A stretch of DNA of 64,000 nucleotides, taken from positions 11,691 to 75,690 of the forward strand of contig CAZHEF010000004.1 in the NCBI GenBank assembly GCA_964531645.1. The letters are read 5' to 3'. Positions 54,566-61,399 of this stretch are shown in pieces (the first letter of the stretch is position 1; every line of letters begins with the position of its first letter). The notes below the pieces were generated by a model. It worked only from the letters and a program-made list of their open reading frames with translations, had not been told where the DNA came from and did not search any database. Made by a program: the position numbers and the translations under genes. The stretch is from JBBIMS01 sp964531645 (GTDB lineage Bacteria > Acidobacteriota > Aminicenantia > JBFLYD01 > JBBIMS01).

Positions 54566-56611
54566 ATGGAACTGACCAAAGAAATAGTTGAAAGAATTTT
54601 AAAGGAAGTCAACATAGCAAGAAAGACTCTAATTATGTATCCTGAAACCCATCCAACAGTTTCAACGAGAATTAAGGAATTTTTCTCTCTGTATAAAGAA
54701 TTTGTAAAGGAATCACCTGTTACTCTGGGCGTAAAAAGTGACGGGTTTCAATGGGGAGAGGAAATAATCTCCATTGAAAATCCTGCCATTAAGGAATTTC
54801 ATTCCTTATTGAAGAATCATCAAATTCTTGCAATCCAGTTAGGAAGCGAGATAGGAGAAGAGGATTTAAAAAAATTTTTTAAATTGGTCTCTCAGGCTCC
54901 AGAGAGGATTGCAGGAGAAGGAGGGTTCAGAAATATTGTAGAAAGGGAAAAACTTAATGGAATAAGCTTTTTATTTCTCGATTTTCAGCTTGTTGAGATA
55001 AGAGAGGAAGAGAGTATAAAGGTCCAGCAAGACACACTGGAAAGTGAAAGGAATATGATTCTTAAAAGTATTTTACTCCAGCCATCTATTCTGATTGCTG
55101 ACCCTTCATTTAAAGAGAAATTGGAAAAAATTGTAAAATCATCCCAGGATATTGAGGAAATCAATAACATTCTTTTTGCGGTTGAGTCAGCCCTTCAGTC
55201 TATTCCCAATGATGATGCAATTCATGATTATAAATTCTTGCTTTCAATTTTAAGCATGCCCCTCAAGGAGGAATATGCCCTCTGGCTTAAAGACTTGGGT
55301 AAAAGAAACCCTGCTCTTCTTAAAAGAATTGCTTCCAATATTCCGAAAAGAATTTTAATTGAAGCCCTTAGAGTTATCAAGGAGAAAGGGTTTGAAAAAA
55401 ATGAGCTTGAGATTTTCCATTCCTTAATTTTTGAAAAGAACAGAGTAAGAATAGAAAACTTTTTCCGAAGCTCGGCAATTGTGGATGATATATCAATCTC
55501 TATGGATGAAGATTACAAAAGCACATTGAACGAAATGATGGAAAGAATAATCCTTCCATCTCCATTCCCTGAACTTAAAGAAGAGGCATTTAAGGAACTT
55601 TCTGAAGAGAGACTCAGGGATAATATTTTTAAATTAGACCTGGAAGCCTTTGAATGGGATTTGACGGAGGACGAATTTGTTAGTATAGTTCAGAGGCTTC
55701 TGGACTATTATAGACTTTTTCTCCAGACAGCTCAATTTGACAGGGTGAAGCTTATAATAAATGCCTTTAAAGAACCAAGAAAAGAAAATTGGAAAAACAG
55801 AGTCTTAGAAAATGCAATTGAATCAATGAAGAGTAGAGAGATAATTAAATTGCTAATTGAAAGTTTGAAGGAAATATGGGGTAAGGAAAAGGTTGAAGAG
55901 ATAAAATTTATCTTTGGTTTTATTGGTAGTGAAGCAGTTCCATTTCTGATGGAAGCTTTGATAGAAGAGGAAGATAAGTATACGAGAAGAGTTTTAATTG
56001 ATTTAATAAGCGAGCTCGGGATTTCTTATGAAGTTGCAAGAATTAATTTAAAATCGGATAAATGGTATGTTGTAAGAAATATGCTTATTATTCTAAGAAA
56101 CACAGAGAGAAAGGATTTGATAATGGAAATAGTTGAGTGCACCGAGCACCCTCACATAAAAGTGAAGATTGAAGCTGTAAGAACTCTTTATCAACTGGGA
56201 TACGAAAAAATTGATGAAATACTATTGAAATATATTGAAAGTTCTGATTTTGAGCTCAAAACCCAGGCTTTATCCCTTGTTCCCTCATCAAGGCTTACCT
56301 CCCTTGTTCCTTATTTAAACGATCTATTGATGGAGATTAAAGTAAAAAATGAAAATATTCCATTGATAATAGCACTAATAAGAACCCTTGGAGACATGGG
56401 TGACAGGAGTTCTGTGCCGATTATAAAAAAGTTTGTTAAAGGAAATATATTTCATCCAAAAAGGTCAAAGCTTTTGAGGAAGGAAGTTTACAAATCTCTT
56501 GATGGTTATCCATACGATGAAATAAAGGAGCTTGTGGAAAAAGGTTTGAAATCTGGAGACAGAGAAATAGCAAAGATTTCATTTAATTTGAGCAGGAGGG
56601 CACACCTATGA
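54566..56611 (+). CDS. HEAT-repeat-like protein with N-terminal domain shared with its HD-GYP neighbour
   Basis: A 681-residue soluble protein. Residues about 1-115 (YPETHPTVSTRIKEFFSLYKEF onward) align by eye with residues 25-112 of the next protein. The middle (about 150-440) is helical and charged. The C-terminal 200 residues look like HEAT-type repeats (VPFLMEALIEEEDKYTRRVLID, KVKIEAVRTLYQLG, RTLGDMGDRSSVPIIKKF). No catalytic motif is visible. The stop overlaps the HD-GYP start by 4 nt, so the two are made together. Role unknown; a scaffold for c-di-GMP or phosphate signalling is inference. Confidence 0.8.
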   Translation: MELTKEIVERILKEVNIARKTLIMYPETHPTVSTRIKEFFSLYKEFVKESPVTLGVKSDGFQWGEEIISIENPAIKEFHSLLKNHQILAIQLGSEIGEEDLKKFFKLVSQAPERIAGEGGFRNIVEREKLNGISFLFLDFQLVEIREEESIKVQQDTLESERNMILKSILLQPSILIADPSFKEKLEKIVKSSQDIEEINNILFAVESALQSIPNDDAIHDYKFLLSILSMPLKEEYALWLKDLGKRNPALLKRIASNIPKRILIEALRVIKEKGFEKNELEIFHSLIFEKNRVRIENFFRSSAIVDDISISMDEDYKSTLNEMMERIILPSPFPELKEEAFKELSEERLRDNIFKLDLEAFEWDLTEDEFVSIVQRLLDYYRLFLQTAQFDRVKLIINAFKEPRKENWKNRVLENAIESMKSREIIKLLIESLKEIWGKEKVEEIKFIFGFIGSEAVPFLMEALIEEEDKYTRRVLIDLISELGISYEVARINLKSDKWYVVRNMLIILRNTERKDLIMEIVECTEHPHIKVKIEAVRTLYQLGYEKIDEILLKYIESSDFELKTQALSLVPSSRLTSLVPYLNDLLMEIKVKNENIPLIIALIRTLGDMGDRSSVPIIKKFVKGNIFHPKRSKLLRKEVYKSLDGYPYDEIKELVEKGLKSGDREIAKISFNLSRRAHL

Positions 56612-57729
56612 ACGATGAAAAGGCAAAAAAAGATGAATTTATCTTTAGCTTTTCAAGCTCAATAACCAACAGCTTCCTTTATACCCCTGAACATCCTATA
56701 ACAATAAAATCAACTGAAAAGAGTTTCTCCCTTCTTAAAGATATATTGGAAAGGAAAGAATCCTTGAGAATATCTGTTCTTGAGGATAGACTTTTTCTGG
56801 ATGATGAACTTTTATTGAGAAGAGGTATCATTGTTTCAAATATCATAGAAAAAATCAAAGTTAAAAGTTTAAACTCTATAAGTTTCTTGCAAGGAATTGA
56901 CTATAAGGAATTTGTTCAGTTTATCAATGACTTCGCAAAACCAGTAAAAAAAGGAGGTTCTGAACTCCATTCAACCCCGCATATAAAGATAGGGAAATTA
57001 TCTCTCTCTCTAGAAGAGGAAAATCTCTCAGAGGGTAGGCTTGCTGACATGGAAAAAAGAATTCCTGTTGTTGAGGATGTGATTGAAGAGTTGAAGGAGA
57101 TATTCAGAGATATTGAATCTTCTCGACCGGTGCCCTCGGGGAATATGAGGGAAATAGTTCTCAGATTTTTAAAGGGATTAAGGGAGAGCACTTCACCTCT
57201 TCTCATTCTTATTCCGTTTAAAGGTCATGAGGAGTATTTATATTCCCATTCTATAAATGTTTGTATTCTTACACTTGCTCAGGCAGAATCCCTTGGATTT
57301 GAAGGAGAGGAATTAACAAATATAGGCATCGCAGGTCTTCTCCATGATATAGGGAAGATAAAAATTAGCAGAGAAATTCTCCTTAAAGCTGGTATTATTC
57401 AAAAGGAGGAATGGAAAGAAATAAAAAAACATCCTGAAGAGGGAGCTAAATTGTTAATGAAAATTCCTTCCATACCAGAGATTGCAGTAATTTCAGCTTA
57501 TGAACATCATATAAAATTTGACGGGAGTGGTTATCCAAAAAAGAAATATAATGGCACCCCAAGTTTCATATCCCAGATGATTACAATATCCGATTTTTAT
57601 GATGCCTTAAGAACAGAAAGACTTTACAGAGGAAAACTTGAACATGACGAGGTTCTTTCTTTAATGGATATAAAAGCTGGAACAGATTTTAACCCAAAGC
57701 TCCTCGCTAATTTTATTATGCTATTTTAG
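56608..57729 (+). CDS. HD-GYP domain phosphohydrolase
   Basis: A 373-residue protein with the HD-GYP domain from about residue 195: His214 region, His246-Asp247 in LLHDIGKI, HPEEGAKLL (275-283), His300-His301 and the GYP signature DGSGYP (305-310), then SDFYDALRTERLYR. HD-GYP proteins hydrolyse cyclic di-GMP or related dinucleotides. The N-terminal 112 residues are the domain shared with the HEAT-like protein. There is no receiver or transmembrane segment. Its stop overlaps the convergent AlaX gene by 4 bases. No GGDEF protein is in the window. Confidence 0.93.
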   Translation: MNDEKAKKDEFIFSFSSSITNSFLYTPEHPITIKSTEKSFSLLKDILERKESLRISVLEDRLFLDDELLLRRGIIVSNIIEKIKVKSLNSISFLQGIDYKEFVQFINDFAKPVKKGGSELHSTPHIKIGKLSLSLEEENLSEGRLADMEKRIPVVEDVIEELKEIFRDIESSRPVPSGNMREIVLRFLKGLRESTSPLLILIPFKGHEEYLYSHSINVCILTLAQAESLGFEGEELTNIGIAGLLHDIGKIKISREILLKAGIIQKEEWKEIKKHPEEGAKLLMKIPSIPEIAVISAYEHHIKFDGSGYPKKKYNGTPSFISQMITISDFYDALRTERLYRGKLEHDEVLSLMDIKAGTDFNPKLLANFIMLF

Positions 57730-58955
57730 TGATCAATATTCAGAATTTTCTCTATCTCTTTTCTAACCACCTTTATAGTTTCTTCCAAAAGCCCTCTTTC
57801 ACCATTTATTTGTATGAAATTTTTTGTTCCACCTCCCTTCCCTTCTAATTTCTCCTCAACCAAACCGAGAATTCCTCTCAAATCTAATGGTATACTTTCT
57901 GAACAGGCAATTATTAAATCTCCCCTTTCACCTTTGCCTCCTATTATCGCTACACATTCCCTTAAAGAAATAATTTTTGATGTAAATTTTCTGAGATTTT
58001 TTAAATCTATCCCATCAAAAATTTTCTCCACCAGAAACCCCTCTTGAGAATTCAATAACTCTTTAATCTCAAAATCCATTATTTTTTCTTCAAGTTTAGA
58101 CGACCTCTTCCTCTCTGCGATAAGCTCATCCCTTATTTTAAAAACAGAATCTCCAAGCTCCTCAATTCCAACTGTAAGAGATAGAGAAAGATTTTTTAGT
58201 ATTTTGTGCTTTTTCTGATAATCTCTTGTCGCCCTTCTTCCGCAAATAAACTCCACTCTTATGTTCCCTCTGATCCTTTCCCATCCAATAATCTTTATCA
58301 AACCCACTTCTCCTGTCCTTGAAAGATGGGTTCCTCCACATGCAGAAAAATCGAAATCTTTAATCTCAACTATCCTTATCTCCTTTTCATCTGGAGGAGG
58401 TTTTCTAAGAGGGAATTTTTTCCATTCTTCGCTCTTCAAAATGTGTGAATAAATTTCTCTATTTTCGTGGACAATTTTGTTGGCAAAATCCTCAACCTTT
58501 TCCACATCTTCCCATTCAATTTTACTCAAATTCAATTCTATAACAGAAACATCCTCTCCAAGATTTGAGGAAAGAGTCTCTGCTCTAAGAATTTTTAAAA
58601 AAGCCTGGGAAAGAATGTGCTGTCCAGTGTGCTGTTGCATATTGTCAAATCTTCTCTCCCAGTTCACCTCTCCTGTTATTTCTTCTCCTTCAATATCCCT
58701 TTCAATGATATGGATTATCTCTTCCCCTTCCTCAATTACATCTATAACTTTCGCACCATTTATAATACCCAGGTCGCAGAGTTGACCTCCTGAATTAGGA
58801 TAGAACAATGTTCTGTCAAGGATTAATCTTATTTTATCTCCTGAAATTTCCTTTTTAAAAACTTTTCCTTTGAATTTCTTTGAATATGGCTCCTTCCAAT
58901 ATAATCTTTCAGTCATTTTTAAAAACAAGGAGAATCCTTTTTCAGGGCTCTCCAT
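57726..58955 (-). CDS. Alanyl-tRNA editing protein AlaX-like with DHHA1 domain
   Basis: A 409-residue trans-editing protein that clears mischarged Ser- or Gly-tRNA-Ala. The AlaRS-type editing domain binds zinc through His109-x3-His113 (HTGQH) and Cys206/His210 (CGGTH). The N-terminal FYPNSGGQLCDLG is typical. The C-terminal DHHA1 domain has GGKGERGDLIIACS and GKGGGTKNF. The long, DHHA1-bearing form is AlaX-L. ATG 58955 lacks a ribosome-binding site and lies five bases after a -10 box; a second ATG 39 bases in is possible. The end overlaps the HD-GYP gene by 4 bases. Confidence 0.9.
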   Translation of the reverse strand: MESPEKGFSLFLKMTERLYWKEPYSKKFKGKVFKKEISGDKIRLILDRTLFYPNSGGQLCDLGIINGAKVIDVIEEGEEIIHIIERDIEGEEITGEVNWERRFDNMQQHTGQHILSQAFLKILRAETLSSNLGEDVSVIELNLSKIEWEDVEKVEDFANKIVHENREIYSHILKSEEWKKFPLRKPPPDEKEIRIVEIKDFDFSACGGTHLSRTGEVGLIKIIGWERIRGNIRVEFICGRRATRDYQKKHKILKNLSLSLTVGIEELGDSVFKIRDELIAERKRSSKLEEKIMDFEIKELLNSQEGFLVEKIFDGIDLKNLRKFTSKIISLRECVAIIGGKGERGDLIIACSESIPLDLRGILGLVEEKLEGKGGGTKNFIQINGERGLLEETIKVVRKEIEKILNIDH

Positions 58956-58960
58956 TTAAA

Positions 58961-58989
58961 ATATTATTTTAATTTGTTCTTTTTGTAAA
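58961..58989 (-). promoter_or_regulatory. Promoter for the AlaX gene (possible leaderless start)
   Basis: On the minus strand TTTACA (58984-58989), a 17-base spacer and TAATAT (58961-58966) precede ATG 58955 by five bases. No Shine-Dalgarno is visible. Confidence 0.6.
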
Positions 58990-58992
58990 TTT

Positions 58993-60573
58993 TCAGCTAT
59001 TCAGAATCTTCTCAGCTTCTTCTTTATCGAGGTCCATTACATATTTAATTCCGCTAACCTCTGAGGCTTCTTTTGTTATAGCTGCAATATCATCCCTTGT
59101 TATATAATCAAGGGAGAATTTCCTGTTTCCTGCCATTAGTTGTCGGAGTCCCTGTTCGATTCTCTTCATATATGTGAAAAGTCCCATGGCTCCAGCTGGG
59201 ATCTGTTCAAATCTTTCTCCATACCTTCTCTTAAGTTCAGGAGCGGATATAAAAATTTCCTCTTTTGACATTCCAAATCGCGTTACATAAACAGGTGTCT
59301 GACCTTCCTCCATCATTCTAACAATATTTTTTCCGACCATTGCAGCTGCAACAGGACCTCTTGCCATACAAACTAATTTGAAATAGGGAGCACCAATGGC
59401 AAGTGCTTTGAAAATCTGGTCTTCAAGAATTATTCCACTGGCTACAGCAACATCTGGTATGTATTTTCCTTTTTTGGCAAGTTTGTCCAGATACTGATAG
59501 AGAAGAGACCAGAGCTCTATAGGAGGAACACCCCACTCATTCATCATTCTCCATGGGCTCATTCCAGTTCCGCCTCCCGCTCCGTCAACTGTTAGAAGAT
59601 CAATCTGGGCTTCTGAAGCATATTTTACAGCTCTTGCAAGATCCTGAGGTCTGTAGGCACCTGTCTTCAAGAATACATATTTTGCTCCAACCTTTCTCAG
59701 CTCCTCAACTCTCTTGCAGAAGGATTCTTCATCTACCATTCCAACTCTTGAGTGTCGCTCAAACTCATGGAAAACTTTTCTTTCAAAAGCTTTTATAACC
59801 TCTGGGTCATAAGGATCAGGAAGAACAACATAGCCTCTGTCCTTCAACATCTGAGCCATTTTGAGGTTCTTTATCTTGACCTCTCCACCAATATCCTTTG
59901 CTCCCTGTCCCCATTTTAGCTCCACTGCCTCAACACCAAGTTTTTCAATGACATACTCATGAACACCCAATCTTGTATCCTCTACATTAGCCTGGACAGC
60001 AATTGTCCCATATCCATCCTGCTGCCACTCTCTGTAAAGCCTTATCCTTCTTTCCATTTCAGGAGAGCGAACAACTCTTCCATTTACAATTTCAGACTGG
60101 GGATCCATTCCGCAGATATTCTCTCCCACTGTGCATATAATCCCTGTTACCGCTGCTCCTCCAGCTATTCCTTCCCAGTTGTTATTAGCAATCGCTGTTG
60201 AACCAAGACCTCCAAGAACAACGGGCATTCTCAGCTTAATTCCTTTGTCTCTTCCAATTCTTCTCTCAAGATTGACATTGGGGAATATTGCTTTGTCTGA
60301 ATCAGCCTCAATTCCATATGCACCTACCGCTGAACCCATTATGGAAAAGTGGGACAGGTCAATGGGGTAATCTTTTTCTCCTGCAGAAGTGATAATACCG
60401 AAGGGCTGAGGATAGATTGCCTCTGCTCCACGGTACGCTGATTTTCCTATCTCGCACATCCCTATACAGCCGTCCACACATGTTACACACATCCCGCTTA
60501 TTGGGACTACAGAACCTTCAGTTCTGTTTTTAGTTAATGTTGCTGCTGTTGCGTTTATTTTTGTAAAGCTCAT
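58993..60573 (-). CDS. FMN-binding glutamate synthase-like protein
   Basis: A 526-residue protein of the FMN/glutamate-synthase alpha-barrel family (archaeal-type GltB core). The N-terminus has four cysteines (Cys29, 32, 36, 40 in CVTCVDGCIGMC) of an Fe-S site. The barrel begins near residue 45. Motifs are VEAVELKWGQGAKDIGGEVK, LTVDGAGGGTGMSPW and VASGIILEDQIFKALAIGAP. It lacks the amidotransferase domain of classical GltB, so it would use ammonia from a partner or act as another FMN redox subunit. It follows the Fe-S subunit after 100 bases that contain AGCT repeats and a hairpin. An AGGAGG site lies upstream. Confidence 0.88.
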   Translation of the reverse strand: MSFTKINATAATLTKNRTEGSVVPISGMCVTCVDGCIGMCEIGKSAYRGAEAIYPQPFGIITSAGEKDYPIDLSHFSIMGSAVGAYGIEADSDKAIFPNVNLERRIGRDKGIKLRMPVVLGGLGSTAIANNNWEGIAGGAAVTGIICTVGENICGMDPQSEIVNGRVVRSPEMERRIRLYREWQQDGYGTIAVQANVEDTRLGVHEYVIEKLGVEAVELKWGQGAKDIGGEVKIKNLKMAQMLKDRGYVVLPDPYDPEVIKAFERKVFHEFERHSRVGMVDEESFCKRVEELRKVGAKYVFLKTGAYRPQDLARAVKYASEAQIDLLTVDGAGGGTGMSPWRMMNEWGVPPIELWSLLYQYLDKLAKKGKYIPDVAVASGIILEDQIFKALAIGAPYFKLVCMARGPVAAAMVGKNIVRMMEEGQTPVYVTRFGMSKEEIFISAPELKRRYGERFEQIPAGAMGLFTYMKRIEQGLRQLMAGNRKFSLDYITRDDIAAITKEASEVSGIKYVMDLDKEEAEKILNS

Positions 60574-60604
60574 TTTATAAAACCTCCTTTCATGTTAATA
60601 GTAA

Positions 60605-60628
60605 AGCTTACAGCTTATAGCTGTAAGC
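60605..60628. repeat. AGCT heptamer repeat with perfect hairpin
   Basis: Units AGCTTAC, AGCTTAT, AGCTGTA, AGC. GCTTACAGC (60606-60614) and GCTGTAAGC (60620-60628) form a 9-bp inverted repeat with a 5-base loop. It sits between the FMN and Fe-S genes of one operon. Confidence 0.8.
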
Positions 60629-60673
60629 AAATAAATAGCAATGTAAGAAATTAGTCATGCTTTATTATATCTC

Positions 60674-61387
60674 TCATTTTTTACTATTAGCTGTTAGCTG
60701 TGAGCTATCAGCTACTGGCACGCATGTTCCACATTCACCCTTTAAACCCATCCAGCATGTGAAATTGTCATAGACTTCTACACATGTTGGCTGAAGAGAA
60801 TTTTCGCATCGTGCACAGATAACAGATTCTGGCTTTCCGCCTTCGCATCTCAGAGTGCAGGCAGGACATATATAAATACATCCTCCACATCTTCTACACT
60901 CTTCAGAAGTTATATCAAAGGGAGTTGTGATCTTCAGTTTGTTTCCCCTGTTAACAAATCCTATTGCTGAAGCCATCATCTGCTCCTCACACATCCTCAC
61001 GCATAGACCACAGTAAATGCAGGTCTCCCATTTGGGTTTAAATCTTATCCTGTCAACTCCCATATTTGCTGCCATATCTTGAATAACTTTAGATGTAGGG
61101 CACTGGGCAATCATAAGCTCTAACATCATTTTTCTTGCCTTCAGAACCCTTGGGGTAGAGGTTTTTACATTTAGTCCCTCTTCAACAGGATATGTGCAGG
61201 AAGTAACAAGCTTTGTATTATTTCCATAGACAATCTCAACAAGACATAATCTGCAACCACCCCAGGGAGTTAAACCTTCATAATAGCAAAGGGTGGGAAT
61301 CTCGAGACCAAGGAATTTTGCGGTATCAAGGATTGTCCAGTGCTCAGGGGCATCAAATTCAATACCATCAATTCTTATCTTAGCCAT
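60674..61387 (-). CDS. [2Fe-2S]/[4Fe-4S] subunit (NuoG/HydA N-terminal-like)
   Basis: A 237-residue iron-sulfur protein. A plant-type [2Fe-2S] site is Cys34, 45, 48 and 64. Two [4Fe-4S] sites are Cys123-126-129-133 and Cys164-167-170-174, as in complex I NuoG or hydrogenase HydA N-terminal regions. A further Cys-rich tail (177, 181, 191, 194, 202, 211, 219, 222) may hold another cluster. The final 12 residues (VADSSQLTANSKK region) are encoded by an AGCT heptamer repeat. It follows the NuoF-GltD fusion by 12 bases and likely links it to the FMN subunit. Confidence 0.9.
   Translation of the reverse strand: MAKIRIDGIEFDAPEHWTILDTAKFLGLEIPTLCYYEGLTPWGGCRLCLVEIVYGNNTKLVTSCTYPVEEGLNVKTSTPRVLKARKMMLELMIAQCPTSKVIQDMAANMGVDRIRFKPKWETCIYCGLCVRMCEEQMMASAIGFVNRGNKLKITTPFDITSEECRRCGGCIYICPACTLRCEGGKPESVICARCENSLQPTCVEVYDNFTCWMGLKGECGTCVPVADSSQLTANSKK
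60684..60715 (-). repeat. AGCT heptamer repeat inside a coding sequence
   Basis: Read on the minus strand: AGCTGAT, AGCTCAC, AGCTAAC, AGCTAAT. It encodes the last residues of the Fe-S subunit. Because the period is 7, successive units fall in different frames. Confidence 0.8.
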
Positions 61388-61399
61388 TTTTTGCCTCCT

